NCBI RefSeq assembly: GCF_000513955.1
Contig: NZ_AZUZ01000030.1
Location: forward strand, 1-44,339
Source: Pseudoxanthomonas suwonensis J47
Lineage (GTDB): Bacteria > Pseudomonadota > Gammaproteobacteria > Xanthomonadales > Xanthomonadaceae
Direction of reading: 5' to 3'
Length of the DNA stretch: 44,339 nt
Positions 31,120 to 44,339 of this stretch are shown piece after piece. The notes below the pieces were generated by a model that was given only the letters and a program-made list of their open reading frames with translations, was not told the origin of the DNA and did not search any database. Every line of letters starts with the position of its first letter. Within the stretch, counting starts at the first letter, position 1. Position numbers and translations under genes: made by a program.

Positions 31120-32496
31120 ATGACCGACTTCGCCTCGCTGCCCCTCTCCCCCGCCCTGCGCCCCGGCCTGGAAGCGCTGGGCTACGCCACCGCCACGCCG
31201 GTCCAGGCCGCGTCGCTGCCGCCGATCCTCGAAGGCCGCGACCTGATCGCGCAGGCGCCCACCGGCAGCGGCAAGACCGCCGCGTTCGGGCTGGGGCTGC
31301 TGCAGCGGCTGGATCCGGCCGAATCGCGCTGCCAGGCGCTGGTGCTGTGCCCGACCCGCGAGCTGGCCGACCAGGTCGGCCGGCAGCTGCGCAAGCTGGC
31401 CACCGGCATCCCCAACCTCAAGCTGAGCATCCTCACCGGCGGCACCGCGCTGGAGCCGCAGGTCGCCTCGCTGCAGGCGCACGACCCGCAGGTGGTGGTC
31501 GGTACGCCCGGCCGCGTGCAGGAGCTGGCGCGCAAGCGCGTCCTGCACCTGGGCGTGGTGCGCACGCTGGTGCTGGACGAGGCCGACCGGATGCTCGACA
31601 TGGGCTTCGAGGAGGCGGTGCGCGAGATCGCCAACCGCTGCCACGGCCAGCGCCAGAGCCTGCTGTTCTCGGCGACCTTCCCCGAGGAGATCCGCGAGTT
31701 CGCGCGCCAGCTGCTGCGCGATCCGGCCGAGGTGGCGGTGGACGGCGGCGAGTCGGCGCCGGATATCGAACAGCGCTTCTACGAGGTCGATCCGCAGTTC
31801 CGGCAGAAGGCGGTGGCCGGACTGCTGCTGCGCCACCGGCCGGAATCGGCAGTGGTGTTCTGCAACACGCGCAAGGAAGTGGACGAGGTGGCCGGCTCGC
31901 TGCGCCAGTTCGGCTTCTCCGCCCTCGCCCTGCACGGCGACATGGAACAGCGCGACCGCGACGAGGTGCTGCTGCAGCTGGCCAACCGCAGTTGCAACGT
32001 GCTGGTCGCCAGCGACGTGGCCGCGCGCGGCCTCGACGTGGAAGACCTGGCGGCGGTGGTCAATTACGAGCTGCCGACCGACGTGGACGCCTACCGCCAC
32101 CGCATCGGCCGCACCGGCCGTGCCGGGCGCCGTGGCCTGGCCCTGAGCCTGGTGGCGCCGCGCGAGAACGCGCGCGCGGAGATGATCGCCGCCACGCAGG
32201 CGCTGCCGCCTTCGCGCGAGAACGCGCCGCTGGCCACCGGCCGGCCGTCGCAACCGGCGCAGGCGCCGATGACCACGCTGCGCATCGACGGTGGCAAGAC
32301 CGACAAGCTGCGCCCCGGTGACATCCTCGGCGCGCTGACCGGCGAGGCCGGCCTGCCGGGTTCGGCGATCGGCAAGATCGTGATCGGCGCGACGCGCTCC
32401 TACGTGGCCATCGCCAATGCGCAGGCCGGGCGTGCGCTGCAGCGGCTCGAGGCGGGGAAGATCAAGGGGCGGAAGTTCAGGGTGCGGAAGCTGTAA
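31120..32496 (+). CDS. dbpA: ATP-dependent RNA helicase DbpA
   Basis: This 458-residue DEAD-box helicase assists 50S subunit assembly at 23S rRNA helix 92. Motifs in order are ATPVQAASLPPIL (Q motif), APTGSGKTAAF (I), PTRELADQ (Ia), GTPGRVQ (Ib), LDEADRMLDMGF (II), LFSATFP (III), VVFCNTRKEVDEV (IV), VASDVAARGLDVE (V) and HRIGRTGRAG (VI). The C-terminal DbpA RNA-binding domain is present: TTLRIDGGKTDKLRPGDILG to IKGRKFRVRKL. It starts at 31120, 60 bases from the divergent uup gene. A CTCTCCC repeat follows the stop. Confidence 0.95.
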   Translation: MTDFASLPLSPALRPGLEALGYATATPVQAASLPPILEGRDLIAQAPTGSGKTAAFGLGLLQRLDPAESRCQALVLCPTRELADQVGRQLRKLATGIPNLKLSILTGGTALEPQVASLQAHDPQVVVGTPGRVQELARKRVLHLGVVRTLVLDEADRMLDMGFEEAVREIANRCHGQRQSLLFSATFPEEIREFARQLLRDPAEVAVDGGESAPDIEQRFYEVDPQFRQKAVAGLLLRHRPESAVVFCNTRKEVDEVAGSLRQFGFSALALHGDMEQRDRDEVLLQLANRSCNVLVASDVAARGLDVEDLAAVVNYELPTDVDAYRHRIGRTGRAGRRGLALSLVAPRENARAEMIAATQALPPSRENAPLATGRPSQPAQAPMTTLRIDGGKTDKLRPGDILGALTGEAGLPGSAIGKIVIGATRSYVAIANAQAGRALQRLEAGKIKGRKFRVRKL

Positions 32497-32511
32497 CGGG
32501 GGCGGGGACAC

Positions 32512-32551
32512 CGGCCCTCTCCCCCGGCCCCTCTCCCGGGGGGAGAGGGGT
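32512..32551. repeat. CTCTCCC-type interspersed repeat, copy 2
   Basis: CGGCCCTCTCCCCC, GGCCCCTCTCCCGGGGGG and AGAGGGG occupy the gap between the dbpA stop and the apt stop. It is nearly identical to the copy at 26762 and may form a bidirectional hairpin at the convergent 3' ends. Confidence 0.8.
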
Positions 32552-32560
32552 GTTCGCTGG

Positions 32561-33091
32561 TCAGTGGCGCAGCAGGGCCAGCAGCGGCACTTCTGCCGGC
32601 CAGCGGGCACGGCCGCCGAGGCCTTCAAGTTCCATCAGCACGGCGCCGCCGACCAGTTCCACGCCCAGGCGCTGCAATAGACGCGCGGCGGCAGCCAGGG
32701 TGCCGCCCGTGGCGAGGACGTCGTCGACCAGCAGCACGCGTTCGCCGGCGCGCACCGCATTGGCCTGCACCTGCAGGCGGTCGCTGCCGTATTCCAGCGC
32801 GTAGGACTCCTCGAACAGCTCGCCGGGCAGCTTGCCCGGCTTGCGCAGCGGCACGAAGCCGGCGTCCAGCTCGCGCGCCAACGCGGCGCCGAGAATGAAG
32901 CCGCGCGACTCCACCCCGGCCACCGCCTGGATCCCCGCTTCCCGCCATGGCGCGGCCAGGTCGGCCAGCATCGCGGCGAAGCCGGCACGGTCGGCAAGCA
33001 GCGGCATCATGTCGCGGAACAGGATGCCCGGCGAAGGGAAGTCGGGGACCTCGCGGATCAGCGAGGCCCAGGCAGGCGTGGTGTCGTCCAT
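32561..33091 (-). CDS. apt: adenine phosphoribosyltransferase
   Basis: This 176-residue cytoplasmic purine-salvage enzyme makes AMP from adenine and PRPP. The ATG at 33091 gives MDDTTPAWASLIREVPDFPS, then GILFRDMMPLLADRAGF, the family N-terminus. GVESRGFILGAALARELDAGF, LRKPGKLPGELFEESYALEYG and the PRPP loop RVLLVDDVLATGGTLAAA are all intact. It converges with dbpA and follows selO in direction. Confidence 0.93.
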   Translation of the reverse strand: MDDTTPAWASLIREVPDFPSPGILFRDMMPLLADRAGFAAMLADLAAPWREAGIQAVAGVESRGFILGAALARELDAGFVPLRKPGKLPGELFEESYALEYGSDRLQVQANAVRAGERVLLVDDVLATGGTLAAAARLLQRLGVELVGGAVLMELEGLGGRARWPAEVPLLALLRH

Positions 33092-33150
33092 GGCGGGCCG
33101 AATACCGGTTGCGATGCTGGCGATGCTAGCGCCGTCGCGCCTGTCGTGTC

Positions 33151-34704
33151 TCAGGAGCTGCACGACAGCATCGAACATCCGGCGCGATGCCGCGCCCATT
33201 CCGGCCGGCGGCTGGCGTAGTGCCCGCGGCCCGGCTGGTCCTCGTAGGGACGGCGCATGACCTCGAGCAGGTCGGTGATCCCCTTGGGATCGCCCTGTTC
33301 GGCCCGGTCGATCGCTTCCTGCGCCAGCCAGTTGCGCAGCACGTAGCGCGGATTGGCCAGGCGCATGCGCTCGTGGCGCTGCGCCGGCTCAAGCGGATCG
33401 GCGGCCAGCCGTGCGGCGTAGCGCTGCAGCCAGTCGCGCAGGCCCGCCTCCACCCTCGTCCGCGCGGCCGGGTCGTAGAACGCACCCTCGAACACGGCGA
33501 TATCCGATGCGGCCGGATCCAGCGCCATCAGTTCGCGGAACGACAGGTTCATGTCCATCTGCCCGTCGTGCAGCAGCAGGAGCAGCTCGGCATACAGGCG
33601 CATGTCCTCGTCGCCGCATGCGGCCAGGCCCAGCTTGCGCGCGACCATGTCGCGTTCGGCCGCGGCCCAGGCGGCGTTGAAGCGGTCCAGTCCAGCTTCC
33701 AGCGGCGCGACGCTGTCGAACAGCGGCGCCAGCGCCTGCGCGAGACGGGCCAGGTTCCAGTACGCGACCTGCGGCTGCCAGCCGAAGCGGTAGCGGCCGC
33801 CGGCCGCGTCGGTGGTGTTCGGGGTCCAGTCCGGGTCGAAGTCCTCGATCCAGCCATACGGGCCGTAGTCGATGGTCAGGCCCAGGATCGACATGTTGTC
33901 GGTGTTGAGCACGCCATGGACGAAACCCACCCGCATCCATTCGGCGACCAGCCGGGCGGTGCGCTCGCAGACCCGCGCGAACCACTCCGCGTCGCCTGCA
34001 GCGCCTTGCCCGGCCAGGTCCGGGAAGTGGTGGCGCTGCACATGGTCGGCCAGCGTGCGCAGCAGCGCGGTGTCGCCGCGCGACGCAGGCAGCTGCCAGC
34101 TGCCGAAGCGCAGGAAGCTCGGCGCCATCCGGCACACCACCGCGCCCGGCTCGGGCTGCGGATGGCCGTCGTAGAACATGTCGCGCACCACGTCCTCGCC
34201 GGTGGCGACCAGCGACAGCGCCCGCGTGGTCGGCACGCCGAGGTGGTGCATCGCCTCGCTGCACAGGAACTCGCGGATCGAGGAGCGCAGCACCGCGCGG
34301 CCGTCGGCGAAGCGCGAGTAAGGCGTGCGCCCCGCCCCCTTGAGCTGGAGTTCCCAGCGCCGCCCGTCCGGTCCCAGCGCCTCGCCGAGCGAGATCGCGC
34401 GGCCGTCGCCCAGCTGCCCGGCCCAGCTGCCGAACTGGTGGCCGCCGTAGTTGGCCGCCCACGGCTGCATGCCGGGCAGCAGCGCATTGCCACCGAACAC
34501 CTGGGCGAATGCCGGATCCGCGACGTCCGACTCGTCGAGGCCCACCAGCGCTGCTGCTTCGCGCGACCAGGCCAGCAGGCGCGGCGCCGCCACCGGCGTG
34601 GGATCGACCCGCGACCAGGCGGCCGTCACCTCGCGCAGCCGCGGCCCCGGTTCCGGATCGCCGGGCAGTTCGCGCAGGAAGCTGTTGTCGAACTCGAGGT
34701 GCAT
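33151..34704 (-). CDS. selO: protein adenylyltransferase SelO (YdiU)
   Basis: This 517-residue pseudokinase-fold enzyme transfers AMP from ATP to protein Ser/Thr/Tyr and is linked to redox stress. The ATG at 34704 gives MHLEFDNSFLRELPGDPEPG. Key segments are QPWAANYGGHQFGSWAGQLG, LQLKGAGRTPYSRFADGRAV, REFLCSEAMHHLGVPTTRAL and NTDNMSILGLTIDYGPYGW, with the metal-binding residues. The C-terminus ends AGCSMLSCSS; the SelO family commonly ends in a Cys-rich (or Sec) tail, and Cys pairs regulate E. coli SelO. It lies 60 bases upstream of apt on the same strand. Confidence 0.93.
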   Translation of the reverse strand: MHLEFDNSFLRELPGDPEPGPRLREVTAAWSRVDPTPVAAPRLLAWSREAAALVGLDESDVADPAFAQVFGGNALLPGMQPWAANYGGHQFGSWAGQLGDGRAISLGEALGPDGRRWELQLKGAGRTPYSRFADGRAVLRSSIREFLCSEAMHHLGVPTTRALSLVATGEDVVRDMFYDGHPQPEPGAVVCRMAPSFLRFGSWQLPASRGDTALLRTLADHVQRHHFPDLAGQGAAGDAEWFARVCERTARLVAEWMRVGFVHGVLNTDNMSILGLTIDYGPYGWIEDFDPDWTPNTTDAAGGRYRFGWQPQVAYWNLARLAQALAPLFDSVAPLEAGLDRFNAAWAAAERDMVARKLGLAACGDEDMRLYAELLLLLHDGQMDMNLSFRELMALDPAASDIAVFEGAFYDPAARTRVEAGLRDWLQRYAARLAADPLEPAQRHERMRLANPRYVLRNWLAQEAIDRAEQGDPKGITDLLEVMRRPYEDQPGRGHYASRRPEWARHRAGCSMLSCSS

Positions 34705-34819
34705 GGGGGTCCAGACGCGCGTGCGCGCGGTGTCGATGCGGCGAGGATGACGCCACGGGAGGATGCGCGCCGTGAACCGGATCGCGTGGATCCCGTGCGC
34801 GCAGCGGACTACGGCGCGC

Positions 34820-35506
34820 CTACCCCGCCGCCAGCTCGAACGGGCCGCCCTTCTGCAGCGCCCGCTGGTAGGCCGGCCGCGCATGGATCCGGCGCAGGAA
34901 GCCGGCCAGCTGCGGATACGCATCCAGTCCGGCGCGCACCGCCGCCGCTTCGATCGGGAAGCTCATCTGGATGTCCGCCGCGGTGAAACGCTCGCCGCCG
35001 AACCACCCGCCGTTGCGGCGCAGCGAATCCTCCATCCAGCCCAGGTGCAGCTTCACCTGCGGGCCGACGAAGCCCGACATCGCGCCATCGACGATGCGCC
35101 TGGCGATGGGCCTGGCGAAGAACGGCATCGGCGCGGAGCGTATCTTCGCGAACACCAGGCCCAGCAGCATCGGTGGCATGGCCGAACCTTCGGCGTAGTG
35201 CATCCAGTAGCGGTACTGCAGGCGTTCGGGCGAATCCACCGGCGTCGGCGTGGGCGAGAACGCGTGGGTGGTGTCGTAGCGCTCGACCAGGTATTCGAGG
35301 ATCGCGCCGGATTCGGCCAGGGTGTGGCCGTCGTCCACCATCACCGGCGACTTGCCCAGCGGATGCACCGCGCGCAGCTCCGGCGGCGCCAGCAGGGTCT
35401 TCGGGTCGCGCGCGTAGCGCACCAGCTGGTACGGCAGGCCGAGTTCTTCCAGCAGCCACAGCACGCGCTGCGAGCGGGAGTTCTCGAGGTGGTGGACGGT
35501 GATCAC
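34820..35506 (-). CDS. glutathione S-transferase
   Basis: This 228-residue cytosolic GST is read from GTG 35506 with GGAGG upstream. The N-terminal thioredoxin-fold domain begins (M)ITVHHLENSRSQRVLWLLEE and includes NSRSQR with the catalytic Ser. HPLGKSPVMVDDGHTLAESG is the cis-Pro/glutathione-binding motif. The helical C-terminal domain contains NGGWFGGERFTAADIQMSFP, with the N-capping Ser/Thr-x-x-Asp box. It resembles bacterial and fungal GSTs acting on electrophiles or peroxides. The substrate is unknown. Confidence 0.88.
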   Translation of the reverse strand: MITVHHLENSRSQRVLWLLEELGLPYQLVRYARDPKTLLAPPELRAVHPLGKSPVMVDDGHTLAESGAILEYLVERYDTTHAFSPTPTPVDSPERLQYRYWMHYAEGSAMPPMLLGLVFAKIRSAPMPFFARPIARRIVDGAMSGFVGPQVKLHLGWMEDSLRRNGGWFGGERFTAADIQMSFPIEAAAVRAGLDAYPQLAGFLRRIHARPAYQRALQKGGPFELAAG

Positions 35507-35559
35507 GGGCCGGCCTCCGCGGGTTGGGGGGAGCCCCATCCTCGCATCCGGGCCCGGAA

Positions 35560-35593
35560 ACGGAAAACGCCGGAGGCTTGCGCCCCCGGCGTT
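35560..35593 (-). terminator. intrinsic terminator of cold-shock gene
   Basis: On the minus strand, AACGCCGGGGGC-GCAA-GCCTCCGGCGTT (12 positions, one mismatch) is followed by TTCCG. It lies 35 bases past the csp stop. Confidence 0.8.
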
Positions 35594-35627
35594 CCGTGGT
35601 GACCTGCCTTGCGGCGGGTCGGCGCGA

Positions 35628-35837
35628 TTACAGCGCCTGCACCTGGTCGGCCTGCAGGCCCTTCTGGCCCTGCACGACGACGAAGGAGACCTTCTGGCCT
35701 TCCTGCAGCGACTTGAAGCCGGTGCCCTGGATCGAGCGGAAGTGCACGAACAGGTCGGCGCCGCTCTCCGGGGTGATGAAGCCGAAGCCCTTGGCGTCGT
35801 TGAACCACTTGACGGTGCCGGTCTGACGATCGGACAT
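35628..35837 (-). CDS. cold-shock domain protein (CspA family)
   Basis: This 69-residue single cold-shock domain binds single-stranded RNA and [23 protein letters not shown] contains RNP1 (KGFGFI), and LFVHF is RNP2. The start has TTGAGGAG eight bases upstream. It stands alone between a terminator and a long 5' leader. Cold induction is possible but not shown by the coding sequence, as many paralogues are constitutive. Confidence 0.95.
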   Translation of the reverse strand: MSDRQTGTVKWFNDAKGFGFITPESGADLFVHFRSIQGTGFKSLQEGQKVSFVVVQGQKGLQADQVQAL

Positions 35838-36010
35838 GATTGCTAACTCCTCAACTTAAGTAATGTAAAAGACACCGGTCCCGGGATTTCCGGTCCGTAC
35901 TGGGTTGCAGGCGTTAGGCAAAGCGGATCGATGTAGACCGACCTTTGGGATCGGTTGTCACCAGGCCACGATTAACGGTGACCCATGCAAACACAGTGGG
36001 CGCACGATAC
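35838..36010 (-). promoter_or_regulatory. long 5' leader and promoter of cold-shock gene
   Basis: About 170 non-coding bases precede the csp ATG. The segment ACCGATCC-CAAA-GGTCGGT (about 35938-35957) can form a hairpin, and an AT-rich stretch (TTTTACATTACTTAAG) adjoins the ribosome site. Candidate promoter elements are weak. Long structured leaders are common in cold-shock mRNAs. Confidence 0.4.
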
Positions 36011-36052
36011 CCGGATTCCCTCTGAATAGCGAGCCCGTCCCGAACGGCCCGT

Positions 36053-37051
<999 letters not shown>

Positions 37052-37064
37052 GGACGTCCGGGGA

Positions 37065-37577
37065 TTACTGGCGGGCCGGCTCGCGCTGGGGCGCCGGCGG
37101 CGGGGCAGCGACCGCACCGGCCGGCAGCAGCGTGGCCACGCCGTGGCCGCGCTCGGCGAGGTATTCCAGCCACTTGCCGAGGAAGGTGTTCATGCGCAGG
37201 CGGTGACCGACCAGCTCGGCCGGCGGCGGGTAAAGGCCCATCACGTCCTGCCAGCGGCGGCCCACGTAGCAGTGGGTGGTCTCGACCTGACGCGCGTCGG
37301 TGTAGACGCGCAGGTAGGCCGAGGGGTCCGGTTCGCCGGTCAGCGGATCGCGCAGGTCGTAGGTCAGGCGCAGCTCGAGCGTATAGGGATGGCGCTCGAG
37401 CACGTCCAGGCGCACGTCCAGACCGTCGCCGACGCTGGACAGCCAGCTGCCCTCGCCCAGCCGCGCGGGTGCGAACAGGCGCTGCATGCGCGCGTGGTTT
37501 TCCGCATACAGGCCCATCAGCCAGCCGAAGCGGCTGAGCCGTGGGATCCGCATGCCGGTGGGGGTGACCTGCTGCAT
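37065..37577 (-). CDS. DUF1249 family protein (YqiB-like)
   Basis: This cytoplasmic protein has up to 170 residues and unknown function. A second ATG at 37553 ([20 protein letters not shown]) could be the true start. [33 protein letters not shown] and [19 protein letters not shown] match the YqiB family. A Pro/Ala-rich tail ends the protein ([14 protein letters not shown]). It is the probable first gene of a two-gene unit with the LLM oxidoreductase. Confidence 0.82.
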   Translation of the reverse strand: MQQVTPTGMRIPRLSRFGWLMGLYAENHARMQRLFAPARLGEGSWLSSVGDGLDVRLDVLERHPYTLELRLTYDLRDPLTGEPDPSAYLRVYTDARQVETTHCYVGRRWQDVMGLYPPPAELVGHRLRMNTFLGKWLEYLAERGHGVATLLPAGAVAAPPPAPQREPARQ

Positions 37578-37676
37578 GCGACCGATGCTACACGCTGCAG
37601 TGTGTACGCGGCAGGATTGACCGTCGCGCCCGCCGGGCCTACCTTGGAGGAACCCTGCCGGAGCGCCGGCAGCGGT

Positions 37677-38498
37677 TCAGAACATCTCGCGCTGCAGGCC
37701 CAGGGTGGTCAGCACCTTGCTCGAGATCTCCTCGATCGACGTATGCGTCGTACTGAGCGTGGGGATCCGCTCCATCTGGAACATGGTCTCGGCCGCCTGC
37801 ACCTCGCGCTTGCAGGTCTCCAGCTTCGCGTAGTTCGAGTTCGGCCGCCGCTCCTGGCGGATCTGCGCCAGCCGCTCCGGATCGATGGTCAGGCCGAACA
37901 GCTTGCGGCGGTACGGCTTCAGCCGCGCCGGCAGGCGGTCGCTCTCGAGGTCGCCGTCGGTGAGCGGATAGTTCGCCGCGCGGATGCCGTAGTGCAGCGC
38001 CAGGTACACGCAGGTCGGGGTCTTGCCCGCGCGCGACACGCCGACCAGGATCACATCGGCCTCGTCGTAGCTGACCGCGATGCCGTCGTCGTGGGTCAGC
38101 GCGTAGTTCATCGCGTTGATGCGGCGATGGTAGGTGTCGAAGTCGACGATGCCGTGGGCGTGGCCCACGCGTGGCTGCCGCGGCTCGTTGAGCTCGCGCT
38201 CCAGCGGTTCGATGAAGGGTTCGAACACGTCCAGCATCAGCGCCCCGCTTTCGGCGAGGATCGCGCTCAGCTGCGGGTCCACGCAGGTGTTCACCACGAT
38301 CGGACGGGTGCTGTGCTCGAGGCCGGCGGCGACGATGCGGTCGCGCGCCTCGCGCGCCTTGTCCGGCTCGTCGACGAACGAGATCCGGTCGGTCAGGAAG
38401 CGGAAGCCGCTGAACTGCGTCAGCAGGCTGTGGCCGATGGTCTCGGCGGTGATACCGGTACCATCGGACACGTAGAACACTGGGCGGATGCTGGTCAT
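37677..38498 (-). CDS. ppsR: PEP synthase regulatory kinase/phosphorylase PpsR
   Basis: This 273-residue bifunctional protein (DUF299 family) uses ADP to phosphorylate and inactivate PEP synthase, and phosphate to reverse it. The ATG at 38498 gives [20 protein letters not shown]. The P-loop is [60 protein letters not shown] and the C-terminal [14 protein letters not shown] are family-typical. It is divergent from ppsA, its target, with 146 bases between the two starts. Confidence 0.93.
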   Translation of the reverse strand: MTSIRPVFYVSDGTGITAETIGHSLLTQFSGFRFLTDRISFVDEPDKAREARDRIVAAGLEHSTRPIVVNTCVDPQLSAILAESGALMLDVFEPFIEPLERELNEPRQPRVGHAHGIVDFDTYHRRINAMNYALTHDDGIAVSYDEADVILVGVSRAGKTPTCVYLALHYGIRAANYPLTDGDLESDRLPARLKPYRRKLFGLTIDPERLAQIRQERRPNSNYAKLETCKREVQAAETMFQMERIPTLSTTHTSIEEISSKVLTTLGLQREMF

Positions 38499-38546
38499 GT
38501 AAGCGCTTTCCCGGGACGAACACGAAACCGCCGGCATTTTCAAGAT

Positions 38547-38575
38547 TTGTATGCCGCGATGCTGGGGTGCATCAT
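38547..38575 (+). promoter_or_regulatory. candidate ppsA promoter with inverted repeat
   Basis: TTGTAT (38547-38552) and CATCAT (38570-38575) are 17 bases apart. GATGC-TGGGGT-GCATC (38558-38573) is a perfect 5-bp dyad overlapping the -10. Promoter and operator are both inferred. Confidence 0.4.
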
Positions 38576-38644
38576 AACGGTTCCACATATCTCGGGACGG
38601 CGGCCATTGCCCGGCCGGGCGGTGGCTCCAATGGAGCATCGCAC

Positions 38645-41017
<2,373 letters not shown>

Positions 41018-41041
41018 GTCCAGGTCGACGCCGGACCCACG

Positions 41042-41073
41042 AAGGCCCGCCGCAAGGCGGGCCTTTCGTTTGG
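41042..41073 (+). terminator. intrinsic terminator of ppsA
   Basis: AAGGCCCGCC-GCAA-GGCGGGCCTT is a perfect 10-bp stem with a GCAA loop, followed by TCGTTTGGTT. Confidence 0.9.
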
Positions 41074-41165
41074 TTGGGTGGCGCGGCGATGCCGGCAGAG
41101 GCTCCCGGCTTCGGACGGAGCCGCGGCAGCGCGGGGGTATGGCCCTTTCAGGGCGTAGCTTCGCT

Positions 41166-41206
41166 CCTCCTCCCCCCTCCCTCCGGGAGAGGGGCTGGGG
41201 GTGAGG
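41166..41206. repeat. CTCTCCC-type interspersed repeat, copy 3 (inverted)
   Basis: On the minus strand it reads ACCCTCACCCCCAGCCCC, then TCTCCCGGAGGGAGGGGGG, matching the other two copies in plan but more diverged. It lies between the convergent ppsA and orn genes. Confidence 0.7.
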
Positions 41207-41344
41207 GTCGGGTGGCCTGCGGCGTCGGAATACCTACCCTATCCCCGCGCCCCAGCCCGCGTCCGCGGGGCGCAGGCGTTCGACGGCACCCGCGCCAGTG
41301 GCGCGCGAACTGCCGTCTCACCCCGGCGGGAAGAGGCCGTCAGG

Positions 41345-41905
41345 TCAGTCCAGCGCCAGCCGTGCCATGTGGCGGCGGTAGTGGCGCAGTTCCTCGATCG
41401 AGTCGTGCACGTCGCTCAGGGCGGTATGCGAGGCCTGCTTGCTGACGCCGGCCAGGACGTCCGGCGCCCAGCGCCGGGCCAGTTCCTTGAGGGTGCTGAC
41501 GTCGAGGTTGCGGTAGTGGAAGTACTGCTCCAGGCGCGGCATCAGGCGATGCAGGAAGCGGCGGTCCTGGCAGATGGAGTTGCCGCACATCGGCGAGGCC
41601 TTGGCCGGCACCCACTGGTTGAGGAAGGCGACGGTGCGCGCCTCGGCCTGGGCGATGGTCACGTCGCTGTCGAGTACGCGCTGCCACAGGCCGGACTTGC
41701 GGTGCTGGTTGCGGTTCCACTCGTCCATCGCTTCCAGGGTGGCCAGCGGGTGGCCGATGGCCAGCTCGGGGCCTTCGGCCAGGACCTGCAGCTGCGAGTC
41801 GGTGACCACGGTGGCGATCTCCAGGATGGAGTCGTTGTCCGTATCCAGCCCGGTCATCTCCAGGTCGATCCAGATCAGGCGGTCCTGCCCTTGGGCGATG
41901 GCCAT
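41345..41905 (-). CDS. orn: oligoribonuclease
   Basis: This 186-residue DEDDh 3'-5' exonuclease degrades di- and short oligoribonucleotides, including linear products of cyclic-di-GMP. The ATG at 41905 gives [20 protein letters not shown]. Exo I is [10 protein letters not shown], Exo II region [19 protein letters not shown], and Exo [20 protein letters not shown] supplies the His and last Asp. It is divergent from the DUF2721 gene (124-base gap). Confidence 0.95.
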   Translation of the reverse strand: MAIAQGQDRLIWIDLEMTGLDTDNDSILEIATVVTDSQLQVLAEGPELAIGHPLATLEAMDEWNRNQHRKSGLWQRVLDSDVTIAQAEARTVAFLNQWVPAKASPMCGNSICQDRRFLHRLMPRLEQYFHYRNLDVSTLKELARRWAPDVLAGVSKQASHTALSDVHDSIEELRHYRRHMARLALD

Positions 41906-42029
41906 GCGCGTTCCCTTTGTGGCGCCCCGCGCGGGGTGCGGTTTCCAGTGCAAGCGTGTCCCTGCGCCGGCGCTTCGCGGGCCCTGCGCGGGCTGGCATG
42001 ATAGCGCAGTCATCCGCACGCGCCGCCCG

Positions 42030-42494
42030 ATGGAAACCTCCGCCGACATCCATGCCGTGCTCGCCGCGATGCTGGCGCCGGCGTTCTTCCTCACCGCCAC
42101 CGCCTCGCTGCTGCTGTCGGCCAACAACCGGCTGGCGCGGATCATCGACCGGACGCGCACGCTGCTGCGCGAGCTCACCGCGATCGAGGACCCGAAGGAG
42201 CGCGAGCTCTACGAGAAGCGCATCGCCCTGCAGCGGCGGCGCAGCCTGACCATCCTGCGCGCGGGCCAGCTGCTGTACGGGGCGATCAGTTGCTTCGTCG
42301 GTACCAGCCTGGCGGTCTCGATCGACACGTTCACCGGCCACCAGCTGGCCACGGCGCCGATCTGGCTGGCCTCGATCGGGGTGCTGTCGATGTTCGCCGC
42401 CAGCCTGCTGCTGGCCCGCGAGTCGACCCTCGCGGTCACCGCGATCAACGAGGAAATGGACCACCGTCCGTCGCGCCCGACATCGGCGGCGTAG
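42030..42494 (+). CDS. DUF2721 family membrane protein
   Basis: This 154-residue inner-membrane protein of unknown function has three probable helices: [40 protein letters not shown] and [21 protein letters not shown] charged cytoplasmic loop ([18 protein letters not shown] to [11 protein letters not shown]) lies between the first and second. This pattern is typical of DUF2721. It starts at 42030. No catalytic residues are evident. Confidence 0.82.
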   Translation: METSADIHAVLAAMLAPAFFLTATASLLLSANNRLARIIDRTRTLLRELTAIEDPKERELYEKRIALQRRRSLTILRAGQLLYGAISCFVGTSLAVSIDTFTGHQLATAPIWLASIGVLSMFAASLLLARESTLAVTAINEEMDHRPSRPTSAA

Positions 42495-42558
42495 CCGGGC
42501 CACGCCCCCTTCGGAAGAGCACCTCCGGCTTCATGGAGGGCGGCGAAACCGCATGCTC

Positions 42559-42587
42559 CCCGGATACGGCCTTCGGCCCTGTCCGGG
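42559..42587. repeat. REP-like hairpin at tadA 3' end
   Basis: CCCGGA at 42559-42564 pairs with TCCGGG at 42582-42587, and the inner GGCC-TTC-GGCC (42568-42578) forms a tight loop. It directly abuts the stop of the GNAT-TadA gene. It looks like a short REP-type element that may cap the transcript. Confidence 0.65.

Positions 42588-44339
<1,752 letters not shown>

Larger units (their letters stand above)
41018..41344. other. non-coding gap between ppsA and orn
   Basis: The gap holds the ppsA terminator, a CTCTCCC-type repeat, and GC-rich sequence with short inverted motifs such as CGCGTCCGCGGGGCGC near 41260. I see no credible gene here. Confidence 0.6.

Noticed and set aside
38567-38644. Upstream ATG start for ppsA
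   Set aside because: The added 26 residues are not family-like, and a GGAG is correctly placed before the TTG instead.

Overview
The window is a gene-dense, GC-rich (very strong G/C third-position bias) chromosomal segment, most likely from a member of the Xanthomonadaceae/Lysobacteraceae (Lysobacter, Luteimonas, Pseudoxanthomonas or Stenotrophomonas type). The inference rests on gene content and protein character: the ~180 kDa NAD-dependent glutamate dehydrogenase, the divergent ppsR/ppsA pair, DUF6164, DUF1249 and DUF2721 proteins, a barnase/barstar pair, and interspersed CTCTCCC-type and GTTGCC-rich repeats. No rRNA, CRISPR array, integrase or phage gene was seen. Genus and species cannot be fixed from the sequence alone.

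Region 1 (1-9840) is a heavy-metal resistance islet. At the left edge an IS3-type transposase fragment abuts a truncated cation diffusion facilitator gene. That gene is the last member of a leftward czcI-like/czcC/czcB/czcA/czcD-like operon for divalent-metal RND efflux. Divergent from it is a MerR-family regulator (CueR-like) translationally coupled to a copper-type P1B ATPase with YHS and heavy-metal-binding N-terminal domains. The 440-bp region between the two operons carries two different dyads of MerR-operator geometry.

Region 2 (9860-10830) is a tandem duplication of a tRNA-Ala(GGC)-tRNA-Glu(TTC) unit, read leftward. Each unit has its own promoter and its own GCAA-looped terminator; the two terminators differ by one compensatory base-pair change. 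A perfect 19-bp hairpin lies beside the second unit.

Region 3 (10849-21272) is mostly housekeeping: trhO, a DUF6164 membrane protein, an FKBP lipoprotein, a HI0933-type flavoprotein, a 5'-nucleotidase, a secreted protein of unknown function, NAD kinase, and the very large NAD-glutamate dehydrogenase.

Region 4 (21375-26471) is a TetR-RND efflux module (tetR, membrane fusion lipoprotein, HAE1-type permease). A palindromic operator precedes tetR, and no outer-membrane channel gene is present. It ends in a strong terminator and a repeat-rich spacer containing a ~92-nt palindrome.

Region 5 (26867-37577) holds sodA, a secreted barnase-like RNase overlapping its barstar inhibitor, an exported SRPBCC protein, uup, dbpA, apt, selO, a glutathione S-transferase, a cold-shock gene with a long leader, a luciferase-like oxidoreductase and a DUF1249 gene.

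Region 6 (37677-44339) holds the divergent ppsR and ppsA genes (regulator and PEP synthase; ppsA appears to start at TTG), orn, a DUF2721 membrane protein, a single-ORF fusion of a GNAT acetyltransferase to the tRNA adenosine deaminase TadA, and a partial aldo/keto reductase running off the right edge. The most unusual items are the GNAT-TadA fusion, the paired MerR-type dyads, the covarying tRNA terminators and the large palindromic repeat. I did not find a system that I can confidently call wholly new.
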